A DNA stretch of 64,000 nt, taken from contig NW_018344272.1 of the NCBI RefSeq assembly GCF_002099425.1, forward strand, positions 1,838,001 through 1,902,000, in the 5' to 3' direction. This DNA comes from Phascolarctos cinereus. Lineage: Eukaryota > Chordata > Mammalia > Diprotodontia > Phascolarctidae. The position numbers and the translations under genes were made by a program. The notes beneath the pieces were generated by a model. The model saw only the letters and a program-made list of their open reading frames with translations, did no database searches and was not told the origin of the DNA. Positions 51,610 through 62,660 of this stretch are shown here, piece after piece (the first letter of the stretch is position 1; every line of letters begins with the position of its first letter).

Positions 51610-51626
51610 AAATTTACTCCTTAAAC
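51610..51626. repeat. Target-site duplication, right copy (17 bp)
   Basis: AAATTTACTCCTTAAAC, identical to 51160-51176. Confidence 0.95.
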
Positions 51627-51759
51627 ATTATTTTAAGGAACACTATACTCCAATGATCTGAAAAACTTAAATGCTTTCAAGAACAAGAAATTAATATAAT
51701 TTATGCATAGATAGGTGTTATTTGGTACAGGAAGATATGAGATTTACTCTCAGGCTTTC

Positions 51760-52092
51760 AGTTTCCACCTTTCTGAAGATAATTACCTCAAACTATTCAT
51801 CCACATCTAACTTCTACTGAATTCCAAATATACTTCTCCAGCTGCTTTAAGAACATCTTCACCCAGGTGTTCCTTTAGCATCTCAAACTCATTGGGGTCC
51901 AAAACTGAGCTCATTATCTGTCCTAAATAAGACTCCGCAACTTTTGCTCTGTAACGTCTTCCTTTGCTCATTATTTCATGTTCCTAAAATTGAGCCCATC
52001 TTTGGCTCTTCCTTTTTCTTCATTTCTCATTTTGAATAATTTATCAAGTACTATTGCTTCCATTCTACAGCATATCTCATATTTATCTTCTG
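51760..52092 (+). mobile_element. L2 LINE, segment 1 of 3
   Basis: catctcaaactcattggggtcc, then aaaactgagctcattatctgtcc is the L2 ORF2 end (NMSKTELI in the family). The next piece of the same L2 is found beyond the Tigger1 at 52634, in the same orientation and correct order. Confidence 0.7.
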
Positions 52093-52631
52093 TGTTGATG
52101 GCTACTGACTAATCAGGGTGGTGATTACTGAAGGCTGGGGTAGCTGTGGCAATTTCTTAAAATAAGGGAATGATGAAGTTTGCCCCACTGATTAACTTTC
52201 CCTTTCACTTGAACACTTAGAGTTAATTGTAAGGTTATCAATGGCCCAATTTCATTATTGTTGTGTTTCAGGGGAAAGGGAGGCCTAAGGAGAGGGAGAG
52301 GGACAGCAAATGGCAAGTCAGAATATACATAATTTTTGACCAGTTGTTTGCCATTTTATATGGGTGTGGTTTGTGGCACATCAAAGTATCAAGAAAGATC
52401 ACACAAATTACAAATCCCCACAATAAATAGAATAATGAAACAGTTTGAAATATTGTGAGAATTACCAAAATGTGACCCAGAGACCCAGTATGAGTACAAC
52501 CTGTTGGGGAAAAAATGATGCCAGTAGACTTTCTTGATGCAGAATTGCCGTAAATCTTCAATTTGTAAAAAAAAAAATGTAGTGTTAGTGAATTGCAATA
52601 AAGTGAAGCACAATAACATGAGGTGTGCCTG
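52093..52631 (-). mobile_element. Tigger1-type DNA transposon, internally deleted
   Basis: Tigger1 is a pogo/mariner-class cut-and-paste transposon. The right end reads caataaagtgaagcacaat..gaggtgtgcctg, its terminal inverted repeat, followed by TA at 52632, the usual target. On the minus strand the transposase start region (family MASKCSSERKS; here ..LSVQVKGKV frame-broken, near 52230-52200) is followed directly by the last ~35 codons (family SYFKKLPQPPQPS; 52165-52093). About 1.8 kb of transposase code is therefore missing. The left inverted repeat is also absent; L2 text abuts at 52092. About 90% of the bases at 52093-52160 agree with the eutherian Tigger1 consensus as I recall it. Confidence 0.85.
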
Positions 52632-52633
52632 TA

Positions 52634-52767
52634 CATCAGTCTCATCATGCCACTCATCTGCTCAAAACCATTCACTGAGTTCCGATTGTCTATGAAGTGA
52701 AATTCAAACTCCTTTTACACTCAAGACCATCCAATTAGGTGCCACTGAACATTTCCAGACTTTTCTC
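52634..52767 (+). mobile_element. L2 LINE, segment 2 of 3
   Basis: catgccactcatctgctcaaaacc, then cactgagttccgattgtc, then aaattcaaactcctt is the L2 passage normally reading 'cactcccctgctcaaaacc..ccctattgcc..aaattcaaactcct'. Confidence 0.8.
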
Positions 52768-53003
52768 CAGGCAGCAGATGGAGCACTAGACCTGGAGTTA
52801 GGAAGGTGTGAGTTCAAACCTGGCCTCAGATACTTATGAGCTGTGTGACCCAGGGTAAATGACTTCACTGTTGTTTGCCTAGGTTTCCTTAATTGGGGAT
52901 AATATAGAACCTGCTTCTCTGGGTTGTTGTGAAGATCAAATGGAAAAATATTTGTAAAGCATTTAGCACAGTGCTTGGTACATACTAGGTGTTATATAAG
53001 TGC
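52768..53003 (+). mobile_element. MIR-type SINE inserted in the L2
   Basis: Order: ggcagcagatggagcactagacc, then gagttcaaacctggcctcag, then gagctgtgtgacccaggg, then gttgttgtgaagatcaaatg, then aagcatttagcacagtgcttgg. It is a complete CORE-SINE of tRNA-derived type sitting between two L2 segments. Confidence 0.85.
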
Positions 53004-53465
53004 TTATTCCCTTCCCTCTCTTTTCCCTTCCACATTTCTATCCTTCAGAAACTACATCTCAGTCAACCTGGTCTCCTCTGTGCTCCATCAATATGGTATG
53101 TAGCCTATAACATCTGTGCCTTAACTCATGTAGTGCTCTATGTCTGTATTGCCTCCTTTATTCGTCTTTGGTTCTTGAATTTTGTTTTGTTTGCCCATCT
53201 TTAAAACTGAAGTTAAATTTTACATCCTCCTTGAAGGCTTCACTCATTCTTCCCCTCTTCACACTTGAAAATGGGCCACATTACACTTGTTTGTACCTTA
53301 TCATATAATGTTATATAGTGTAATCATATTTGTAGCCTATCCCTCTATTGGGCTGTGAGATACATAAAGGCATGGATTATATTGTACCTAAATTTTTTAT
53401 CTCCCCTAGTTCCCACAACATTTTTGTACACAATAGACACTTAACGTATTGATTGAATGAATAAA
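53004..53465 (+). mobile_element. L2 LINE, segment 3 of 3
   Basis: Continues the L2 3' region: tcctccttgaaggcttcactc, then acttgtttgtaccttat, then tattgggctgtgagatacataaaggcatgg, ending at cttaacgtattgattgaatgaataaat. Confidence 0.85.
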
Positions 53466-53889
53466 TTAATAAACAGAGGCAATAAATAGGAGAAAGCAAT
53501 ATAGAATAATGAAAGAAGGCCTAGAGTATTATCTTTCTTAATTTTTCCACTTATTAGGTATGGAACCTATTATAAGTTGCTTACCTTTAAAATTTTTCCT
53601 TATATCCTCTTTTTTTAAACAAAATCTTGAAGCATAATTTTTGAACCAGTATGATCCATGATCAAATCATGAGTGTGTTATTATTTATTAGATATTAAAA
53701 ATAAAATTTGAGTTGATGTACTGTTCTAATAACTTTTGTCATTATTTCAAATTGTTTGTAAGTCTCTGAGGCATTCTTTGCATAACATCTATTGGAAGAC
53801 AATTTTCAAAAATTTTATTTTTCTGTTTATGCAATTGCTCTTATTTTACCTCACTGAAATTACATAGATTTAACTGGCATTGGCATATT
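53466..53889. other. Unassigned AT-rich sequence
   Basis: No feature recognised. Confidence 0.4.
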
Positions 53890-54185
53890 TTTAGAGACAG
53901 ATGGCACAGTCTTGAATAGAGAGAGCACTGGGCCTGAAGTTAGGAAGACCTGAGTTCAAATGTGACTTCTGATATTTCCTAGCTGTGCAACCATGAGTAA
54001 TTCGTTTAACCTCTGTCTCCAACGGTTTCTTCAACTGCAAAAAAAAAAAATGGAAATAATGATAATAATAGTAATAATAGCACCTGTGTCACAGGGTTGT
54101 TTTGGGGATTTGAGATAATGTTTGTAAAGTGCTTAGTACAGTGTCCAGCTCATAGTAGGCACTTAATAAATATCTATTCCATTCT
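53890..54185 (+). mobile_element. MIR/MAR-type CORE-SINE, near complete
   Basis: gagagcactgggcctgaagttagg, then gagttcaaatgtgac, then ctgcaaaaaa with an (AATAAT) expansion, then cagggttgttttggggatttgag, then gtaaagtgcttagtacagtg and ttaataaatatctattcc. Confidence 0.88.
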
Positions 54186-55334
54186 ATGAGTTGGGGCAAA
54201 AAGATAAAAGATTTAATTTTTAAATTGATAGCTCTAATGTTTTGAAACTATGTGCATGCAGGGCTTGTCCTGTTTGACAAGTATTTAGATTTTAAGCTGA
54301 TCAGTTGGGTCACAAGAATGTGAGCTGATTAAAATCATCCTCTCTATTCTCCTGCCTGCTACTACTACATAATCAAAAGTTTGTTTTTGTTTTTTTTAAC
54401 CAGTCATGTCTGTTCTTTAGAGAAAGGAGAGAAGTATTTATGTTCATATTTCCCCCTTGGAATAAAAAAAAGCTCAAGACTAGATTCATAAAACTAAACA
54501 CAGATCTTACAGAAAGAAATCAGAGCTGAGACTAATGGAAATTGCAATTGTTTCAAAAAAGATCTATAGATTAGAGGAAATCCATTTTTTTCCAACACTC
54601 ACAGCTGTAACAGCCTGTGAATAACCATGATATTACTATGTTTACCATTAATTTCCTACTACAGTACTACTACTTATTTTTTAGCTTCCATTACCTTTAG
54701 TCTTCTAAATGTTGTTGGGACCTGCCTAAGTATCAGTGACTTCTCTTCATGCTGCTGAAAGATTGATGGATCACTCACTTATGAGGATTTGATTCTAGCC
54801 TCTCATACTTACTTTTACTTTTTGCTGTCTTCCTCTTGGATCTCTGGTAAAAGGGAAAGGGTAGTGGAGGGTGTTAAGGAACAGTTTTGAATGGCATTTA
54901 GCACAATAACTATTGAGAAAGGTACAATTATGCTAAATTCTGGGGGAAAGTGTTTCTCTGAAAAAATAGCGTGTATTCTCATCAGAGTAACCATAGGAAA
55001 AACTGTACCAATTAAGGTTGACTGATCCCAAGACCCCAAGAAGGAACCAGGTAACCAAAGTGTCATCTGGTGTCTAGAGTCGTATGGAAGTCATTCTACC
55101 TGAATAACTTTCATTTAAGTGATGCAATGTGGTTTAATGGGCAGAGAGCCAGCCTCATTGTCAAGAAGAGTAGTCTTTTAACAATATGCTTTGGCTGCGT
55201 GACCATAGGATATTAACTAAAGTTTTCAGTATCCAAGTCAACTCTAACACTTTAAGTAGCAAAACAAGAGATGATCTATATTGGTTGAAGGAATTTTCTC
55301 AGTGGAAGTTCTTTATCCCCTCTCTTTCTCTCTC
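54186..55334. other. Repeat-poor sequence
   Basis: No gene or confident repeat across 1.1 kb. Confidence 0.4.
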
Positions 55335-55490
55335 TATATGTACATATTATTTATATTTATATACATACATAAACACATGTGTATATATTTATACATACAT
55401 ACACTTGCATGCATACATGTACGTATACCCATATATATGTTTAGAGCCATCTTTGTGTGTATCTACATATATAGATGTACATAAAGAGAG
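55335..55490. repeat. TATA/TACA microsatellite cluster
   Basis: Imperfect TA and (TACA)n tracts. The frames reading Tyr/Ile/Thr strings are artefacts. Confidence 0.85.
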
Positions 55491-55574
55491 CATAATATAG
55501 CATATTACATGCAATATCTCATTCAGTATTCAAATGGTTCTAGTTTGCTTGTGAGATACGTAGTATAAGTATTA

Positions 55575-55775
55575 TAATTTTGTACTTTTCAAACTTACAG
55601 TTCTATATAAACATGGGCTATAATTTTTATCTCCATTTTATAAATAAAGAAACTGAGGCCCAGACAATTAAGTAAATTGGCTGAACTTAACACAGCTAGT
55701 AAGCCGCAGAAGTAAGACTCAAACCTGAACCTTCTGACTTTAAATCTAGTACTATTCCACTATACCATGTGACCT
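55575..55775 (-). mobile_element. MIR-type SINE
   Basis: The plus strand reads ctccattttataaataaagaaactgaggccc, then cacagctagtaagccgcag, then ctcaaacctgaaccttctgac, then ctattccactataccatg, a reversed MIR. Confidence 0.88.
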
Positions 55776-55934
55776 TCTATTTATCTGCTCAGAGAAGCCA
55801 CTGGAGTAGTAAATATGAAAATAGAAAAGTAGCAATGGCAATAGAAAGAAGGAGAGGTTGGCAAAAATATCTAGAGTACAAGATTGGGCATATTGTATTC
55901 CCTCTACCAGTGCAAACTGACAAGTGCTCTTCAA

Positions 55935-56070
55935 GTTATAATTACAGAGCTCCCTGGGACATTGGTGGCAATGACTTGCCTGGTGTCACATAACAAGTAT
56001 ATTTCAGATGGGGGAGTTGAACCCAGGACTTTTTGAATGAGTCTTGCTCTCTGTCTACTGTACCGTACTG
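55935..56070 (-). mobile_element. MIR-type SINE fragment
   Basis: The plus strand reads aatgacttgcctggtgtcacataacaagtat, then gagttgaacccaggac, then ctctgtctactgtaccgtac, a reversed MIR 5' half. Confidence 0.7.
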
Positions 56071-56194
56071 TTTCTCAGATGAGGTATTCAGGGATAAAAA
56101 TAATAAGATCTATTACCCACCTAAGAACTTTTAAAAAGAGAATTACTAGAAATTTTAACCTTAAAAAAGTCAGTAAAACTGGAATGTTAAACAG

Positions 56195-56400
56195 GATGGT
56201 AGTTACACAATAAATAAACATTTTTTTTTGTTAAGTGTTGTGTCCCAGGTTCTGTGTTACAAAGAAACTGGGGTTACAGAAAAAGCTGTTCTCATGATCT
56301 AATGGGGAGAGAACATTTTAATAACCATGTGAAAACAAAGCTATATATAAATAAGAAACATATTAAAGGTCAGGAAGATGAAGTAAGGTTTCTTTCAAGG
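56195..56400 (+). mobile_element. Ancient interspersed repeat (L2/MIR-associated), copy 1
   Basis: gtgtcccaggttctgtgttac, then aaagaaactggggttaca, then tctaatggggagagaa parallels the copy at 56755-57100. The exact family name is uncertain. Confidence 0.5.
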
Positions 56401-56724
56401 TGAAGATCTTCCCCTAAAATCATCCAACTGGTTAATTTCCTACCTATGGAGAATGGGTATGTAACTTAGTGATTTAAAACTTTCAGACATGAAGACCTAA
56501 AGTAAGAATAGGATAAATACACTCTCCCACTTTTCAGTAAGTTTTACATAGGTAAAACAATATCAAAGAAGAGGTTAAGTCTTAGGACCTGACTGATTAT
56601 TTTTTAATATCTGTGTGTACTGTTGCTATTGTTGACCTGAATCTCCCCATGAGAGAAGACCTGGAAAGCTATACTTGCTGATCTCTACTTTTGCTGAACA
56701 TTTATTCATATTTTTATAGACAGA

Positions 56725-56760
56725 CATACAGACAGACAGACAGATAGACAGATAGATAGA
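56725..56760. repeat. (GACA)n/(GATA)n microsatellite
   Basis: GACAGACAGACAGATAGACAG, then GATAGATAG, directly before the next repeat. Confidence 0.95.
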
Positions 56761-57100
56761 ATAATATAATATTTATTAAGTGCTTACTATGTGCCAACCA
56801 CTGTGTTAAGAGTTGGAAATATGGAAACAAGCAAATAAAATATTCTCTACCCTCAAGGAGCTTACATTCTAATGGGGGAAGACAATAAATAAATAGGAGC
56901 TAGAAAACAAATGCCAGGGCAAAGAGAGGCTACTCATACAAAAGCAAGGCTTCTGATAAGGAGATAGACATCCAGAGAATGCATTGAGCCAGCAGTGAAG
57001 GGAATTTGATTGAGGCCGGTTATGAAATGGTAGTCTGTTATGAACTCCAGGTTGGGAAAGTTTTCTGGTGAGGAAGTGAAGTCCAGAGAATGACTTCAGC
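56761..57100 (+). mobile_element. Ancient interspersed repeat (L2/MIR-associated), copy 2
   Basis: tatttattaagtgcttactatgtgcca..cactgtgttaagag, then ctcaaggagcttacattctaatgggg is a motif common across mammals. I cannot fix the family name. The 3' part (57000-57100) is unplaced. Confidence 0.55.
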
Positions 57101-57139
57101 TAGAAGTATACTGTAGTAAGAGGTTTAAAAAATACCTCA

Positions 57140-57438
57140 TACAGGCACAGTGGCAGAAGCCTGTAATCACTGCTACTGGGAAGTCTGAGACTGGTAAATT
57201 AATTGAACTCAGGAGTTCTGACCTGTGGTTGGGCCTAAAAGCTAATGAGATGTCTACCTTAAGTCTAGCACCAATATGATAAGTCCCTGGGAGTGGGAGT
57301 CCACTAGGCTGCTAAAGGAGAGGAAGAATAGCTTAAGTAAGAAATAAAACAGGTAGAAATTTCCTTGTTGACCACCTAGGATGGGCCTGTGGCCCCCCCT
57401 TCCAGCTTGGGTGAGAAAGAGAAATCCATTGTCTCTCT
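57140..57438 (+). pseudogene. 7SL RNA (signal recognition particle RNA) pseudogene, full length
   Basis: 7SL is the RNA scaffold of the signal recognition particle. This copy follows the 7SL sequence from the Alu-like 5' domain (gtggcagaagcctgtaatc; 7SL gtggcgcgtgcctgtagtc) through ctcaggagttctgac. It continues through the S domain (caccaatatgataagtccc..gggagtgggagtccactaggctgc; 7SL catcaatatggtgacctcccgggagcgggggaccaccaggttgcc) to the 3' Alu-like end (ttccagcttgggtgagaaagag). Its 299-bp span equals the gene length. It differs at many stem bases and is followed by a CT-rich simple repeat, so it is a decayed copy, not a working gene. Marsupials lack Alu, so this is an independent 7SL retrocopy. 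Confidence 0.85.
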
Positions 57439-57530
57439 CTGCCTCTGTCTCTGACTCCTCTGTCTCTATCTCTGTCTCTGCTTCTGTCTTTGTCTCTCTC
57501 TCCTCTCCCTTTGTGACCCTGCTCTCTCCT
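57439..57530. repeat. (TCTCTG)n-type pyrimidine microsatellite
   Basis: TCTCTG/TCTGTC units. The Arg/Asp/Glu-repeat frame on the minus strand is an artefact. Confidence 0.95.
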
Positions 57531-57594
57531 ACATATAAGACCACCCCTCAGTTTTGTGTACTGGATCCTCATCCAGGTAATGGCCTCTAACCAT

Positions 57595-58720
57595 AGTTGT
57601 TCCACAGGGTTCTGTCCTGGGCCCCCTTCTCTTCTTTTCTCTCTCTGTATTATTTTACTCCTTAATCTCATCATCTCCCTTGGATTTAATTATGACTTCT
57701 ATGTTGATGCTTTTCAAATTTACCTATCCTGACCTAACTTCTCCACTGACCTCAAATCTCTCATCTCCATTTGTCTAGTAGATGTCTTAAACTCAACATA
57801 TGCAAAACTGAACTCATTATATTTTCCCCTAAAGCTTCTCTCTAACTTCCTAAAAAAACCTTATCTATTACTGTAGAGGTCACCACTATCCTTCCTGTCA
57901 ACCAGGTTCACAACCTAAGTGTCATTCTCAACTCCTCATATCTTAACCCACCCTTCTCATAGGTAATCTGTTGCCACAGCCTGTGGATTTCAGTTTTGCA
58001 ACATCTCTCAAATGCATCTTTTTCTCTCCTCTGATACTGTCACGACCCTAGCACAGGTTCTCTTTGTCTCACATATGGACGTATGGTGGATTGGCTTTTC
58101 TCAAGTCTGTCTTCATGTTAATCCATTCTACATTTAGCAGACATAGTCATTTCCTTAAATGCAGGTCCAGCCAGGTCACTCCCCTTCTTATTAAAATCTA
58201 GTGGCTCCTTAATCACACCTCCAGGATCAAATACAAAATTTTCCATTTGACTTTCAAACCTAACCTTCCACTCTCCATATTTCTAACCTTCTTATACCTT
58301 ACTACCTGATTCATGCTGTTCAATACAGTTACACCTGCCTTCTTGCTCTTCCATGAACAAGATACTCAGTTTCTCAACTTTGAGCATTTTGTCTGGCTTT
58401 CTGCCTTGCCTGGAATGCTCTCTCTCGTCCTCATCTGCTGGATTCCCTGTCTTTCTTCAAGTCTCAATTAAAATCCATCTTCTACAATAAGCTTTTCACA
58501 ACCACTGTTAACTCTGATGCCTCTTCTTTGTTAATTATTTTCAGTTATCTTGTATATAGTTTGTTGGTACATACTTGTTTTCATGTTATCTCACCCATTA
58601 GATTGTAAGCTCCTTTAGGGCAGGCGCTATCTTTTAACTCTTTTTGTGTTCTTGGTGCTTAGCATAGTACCTGGCATATAGTAGGCAATTAAAAGTTTAT
58701 TGACTAAATGACTATATAAA
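57595..58720 (+). mobile_element. L2 LINE: end of reverse transcriptase ORF plus complete 3' region
   Basis: It begins cacagggttctgtcctgggccccc, the L2 reverse transcriptase motif QGSVLGPLLF. It continues through ttctatgttgatgcttttcaa (family YADDTQ, here decayed) and ctcaacatatgcaaaactgaactcatt (NMSKTELI). It runs through the full 3' region to ttgtaagctcctttagggcaggcgct and the terminal ggcaattaaaagtttattgactaaatgac. This is the longest L2 in the window; the frame is broken many times. Confidence 0.9.
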
Positions 58721-61004
58721 CAAATCTATAGACAATATTTACATTTATAGGTATCTCATATATACACAAACATATACATACACATGTATACATGTGTGCA
58801 TATATGTGTGTGCTTATATTTCTATTCATCTATAAAATATTTAATTGTAGCTTCACTGTAGCCTAGTGAGAATAAATAATTCTTTCCCCTTGGATCAATG
58901 TTTTGTTTCTTCCATCCCCACATATGTTTCATCAATGTCAAAATAGACCTTTCACCCACATTTATTTCACTGTTTTTCAGATGCTATCATTACAGCACTT
59001 TGAGAAAGGGCATAATTAGCAGAAACATCATCATCACCAAAGTGTATTCATCTATACATGGTAGTACTGTGTCTTATGCAAAGGAAGTTATGTTGACTTT
59101 TGGACACTGAGCAAAAAACTACTTCTCTTTATTCTAATTTAGGTCATCATTCAAATTAGTACAGACTTAATCAATTTGGAGGTCATGGAAAAAGTATACT
59201 TATTTTTTATATGTTTAGCTGGTGAGGAGAAAGCCATAACTCATAATCCTTTTCTCTTCTCCTTTATGCAGTATATAGCCAGTTAAATTTAACTGAGTAG
59301 GGAGTATTATTTTACACTTATTATAGCTAAAATTTACTATCTAGCTATAGGCATGTGTAAAGATGCCTATTGTTATGTGTAGAAATTGGAGTTGTACTTC
59401 ATTTCCATAATTGTGCATTTTCAGTGATGAAATAATATCCATTTCTCCTATAAATACATTTCATCTTCGAGTGTTCCATCTTGGATGCATATGATTATGT
59501 TAAAGTCACAGAAAAATGAACAAGCTTTCTATTCCATCTGTTGTAAAATAGCTAACAAAAGGAGTGAAGGAAGGAAAACTGAAAAACACCTAATTTTTAT
59601 AAAAACTAATGATTTTCTGTATTTTTTCTGCTGCATGCTCTTTTTGGGTCAATCCACACCTGACAGAAACCAATTCAGTAGCTATCAAGAGATTCATTTC
59701 TTAATTAGAATATAATGAGCTTTTATATTTTTGGAAAGAAATATTTGCTAATTGATAAAACAATTATAAAAAAATGAAAACTTATGTTTTTTGCAGAAGA
59801 TTATCAGATCAAAAGAAATGTACCAGAGTCACCACATCTTTTCCTCAGTCAAGTAAAACACTTTGTCTGCCAGAGGCAGAGGAAGATTGTTGAAACAAGC
59901 AATTATATAAATCTGGAGAATATACTTCTTGCCCTTTTCTTTACAATCACCCCCTGAAGCATGAGTGTCAGTGCTTCCTTAGCTCAGCAGGAGTATCTTC
60001 TCAATTTATCACTGATTGACAAATTATTCATCCCACTTGGGATTATGCGTACTTACAAAACAGCAGATGTTGGTGACAGAAAAGTTCCTGTCATTTATTT
60101 TTATCAAGTACCCCATTGTCTCATACATAAATTACACAAATATCTTAAAATGCACTCCCATCCCTTTGCATGAGTTTACTTTCTTGTGAATAGCTTGATA
60201 TTACCTCTGAAACACTGCCTTTGCTCGATGTAGGTATATGCGGTCACTTGTATAGTTAATGAAAATTAGCCAGCAAGCTTAATGAAAATGAAACAGTGAT
60301 AATCACAAAATGTGATAAAGCCTGTTGTGGTTCAGTGGGTTGCCAGTCGCAGTTACTAGACCAAATACATGCTGAGGAAAGCTGTGCTGTTAATGTCACA
60401 ATTTAGAAAGGTTTGATAATATATCTCAGAGAAGGCGAAGATACTAATAAAATGGGGGGGGGAGTTCCTGCATGATACCATTCAATGCTTCAGTGGACAT
60501 ATTCTTTCATAAATGTGAGTACTCTTTTCACTGGTCTGAATCACGTCCTCCCCAGCCCCAATCTTCTCATCCTATGTGACTTCTGTGTATGTTTATCAAA
60601 GATGTCCTGTGTGCAGAGTCCAAAGAGAAGAAGTATTTCTTATAGATAAAGGTCTTATTTATTTATGAACTTATAAAATATTTTGATCCTTATTTCAATA
60701 CATTTGGTTTCCTTTGTCATTCTATATATTTTATTTTTATGTTTTGTATTTAAAAATACTATCCTAGGAAGTCATAGGCTTTACCAGATTGACAAAATGG
60801 TCTATGACACGTAGAGGAAAAATGGTTAGGATACCTTGGTACAGATAGTGAATGTTCCCCAAATATTCCTATTAAAGGATGGCATTTTACTTGCTAGCAT
60901 CAATCCACAAGGTACTACATGGTCTCTTTGATCCTTAATTCTCAAAAGAGGCTTAACAATCTACAAAAGAAAAACAAATAGAGGAAAAAGATCTATTTGG
61001 CTGA
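58721..61004. other. Longest repeat-poor stretch in the window (2.3 kb)
   Basis: Apart from small TA/CA tracts (58740-58830) I recognise no transposable element, RNA or gene. The part at 59800-60430 has a more balanced composition than its surroundings. Two unremarkable open frames (59485-59715, 59961-60173) match nothing I know. This makes it a reasonable place to look for conserved noncoding sequence, which cannot be judged from one genome. Confidence 0.4.
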
Positions 61005-61065
61005 CCAGTACATATATATATATATGCACATATATATGCATACACACACACACACACATATATAT
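61005..61065. repeat. (TA)n/(CA)n microsatellite
   Basis: CATATATATATATATGCAC, then an ACACAC run. Confidence 0.93.
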
Positions 61066-61403
61066 GGATTGATGCACACAGAGAATCATGGGGAAACTTG
61101 GGTAACCAGTTGGTGGTGGTATTTGGCAGAGTTTAGGAACCTAAGGTGGTGGACAGGGGAAAAACTATTCAATTTCAGAATCCTTTTATTTTTTCACCCT
61201 TACTCCTATAGTTGTTTTTCCTACAGTAGAACCTACTCCTTAATTAGCACCCTTACATTACTAAACAATGACTTATCACCTTACTTTAGCCTTAGGGACA
61301 GTAGTAGTTTAGATTGAGGTTCAAATACTTTTCCTAGTTTATCTTTCTATGTACTCCCAAGTCATTCAATGGCTCTTTCTCTTGAAGTCCTCCTGTTCAC
61401 AGA
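61066..61403. other. Unassigned sequence
   Basis: No feature recognised. Confidence 0.4.
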
Positions 61404-61625
61404 TAGTTGTTGTTCAGTTGTTTCAGTCATGTTTGACTCTTTATGACTGGGGTTTTCTTGGCAAAGATTCTAAAGTGATTTGCCATTTCCTTCTCCAGCT
61501 CATTTTACAAATGAAGAAATTGAGGCAAACAGGTTTAGTGACTTACCTGAGGTGACACAGCTAGTAAGTGTCTGAGACCAGAATTGAATTCAGGTCTTCC
61601 TGACTCCCTGCCTGATGCTCTACAA
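61404..61625 (-). mobile_element. MAR1 CORE-SINE
   Basis: The plus strand reads gttgttgttcagttgtttcag, then tttgactctttatgac, then ttcttggcaaagattc, then aaatgaagaaattgaggca, then gacacagctagtaagtgtctgag, a reversed MAR1. The outer 5' edge is lost. Confidence 0.9.
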
Positions 61626-61878
61626 ATCATGAAGCAGCTTTGACTGGCCATGAATTCATAATCAAGAATAAGATACTTTCAAAAACTACAAAAATCAGGA
61701 ATTATGAACAGCTTAGTGAACAAAAAATATGGAGTAAATGTCTACTCTCTGGAATGAAACAGAAAAGATAGGGCTTCAGCAATGGAGTCAAAGCAATAGA
61801 CAGCAGTGGCCTGCTATGAGATGTTTAAGTGCAGTGTACTCAAGGTAGATGTACCAATCTTTGTTCCCATTCACCACA

Positions 61879-62005
61879 TCTATGATCTCTCACTCTCTCT
61901 CTGTCTCTTTCTGTTTCTCTCTCTCTGTCTCTGTCTCTCTCTCTCTCCTGTACCTTTCTGTCTCTCTCTGTATACCTTTCTCTCTCTCTCTCTGTCTCCT
62001 CTATC
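61879..62005. repeat. (TC)n/(TCTG)n pyrimidine microsatellite
   Basis: CTCT runs with TCTG steps over about 125 bp. Ser/Leu-rich and Arg/Glu-rich frames here are artefacts. Confidence 0.96.
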
Positions 62006-62279
62006 TCTAAATTCTGATAGACCCTCTCCTTGCTGAGCTCTCATGATCCTGTCCCACCAGACTAGGGGAAATTTATCCACTTTGACTGCACAATGTCTAG
62101 AATTCATGCAGCCAGTTCTCAAAATCTTTCATTGTCTCAGAGAAATTGATCTTAATATTCTATCCATGGTATATTACAAATGATGCAAAGGTGAGGTAAA
62201 TAAAACCAGAAAATATACAAAATGGCTACAACAATGTAAATTTAGAAAGGACAATCATAAAACTCTGAAACTACTGAGC

Positions 62280-62660
62280 CTTTTACAGTGTGGTTCCAGC
62301 CGACCTTTACATTTATTTTGAATTACTAACCTATGAGATTTTCTCGCTTAAATTTGTCCTACTTGCAATTCCTTGAACTCAGAATTCCACACACATTGCA
62401 GTTTCTCAGCTTATAATGCTTTTCGACTCCACTGCCTCCTTTAAGTTTCAACTCAGATGCCACCTTCTCCAGGAAGTCTCTCCTAATCCTCTTCAAATTA
62501 ATTTGCATTTATTTATATATTTTGTGTCCTGTATGTCCCTCAAGAATATGTAATCTCCTTAAGAGTTGGGACTATTTTTCATTTTTGAATGTACATTGCC
62601 AGTGCCTATTATAGTGTATTGCATATAAAAAAGGCTTAATAAATATTTTAACTTCATTCC
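62280..62660 (+). mobile_element. L2 LINE 3' region to its terminus
   Basis: ccttctccaggaagtctctcctaatcc, then aatatgtaatctccttaagagttgggac, then attgcatataaaaaaggcttaataaatattt follows L2 to its end. Confidence 0.85.

Noticed and set aside
52268-52675. 135-codon minus-strand frame
   Set aside because: It is a chance frame through the end of the Tigger1 fossil and adjoining L2, not the transposase frame.
57333-57674. 113-codon Arg/Asp/Glu-rich minus-strand frame
   Set aside because: It comes from the CT microsatellite and the 7SL pseudogene read backwards.
61880-62122. 80-codon Arg/Glu-rich minus-strand frame
   Set aside because: It is the reverse of the TC microsatellite.
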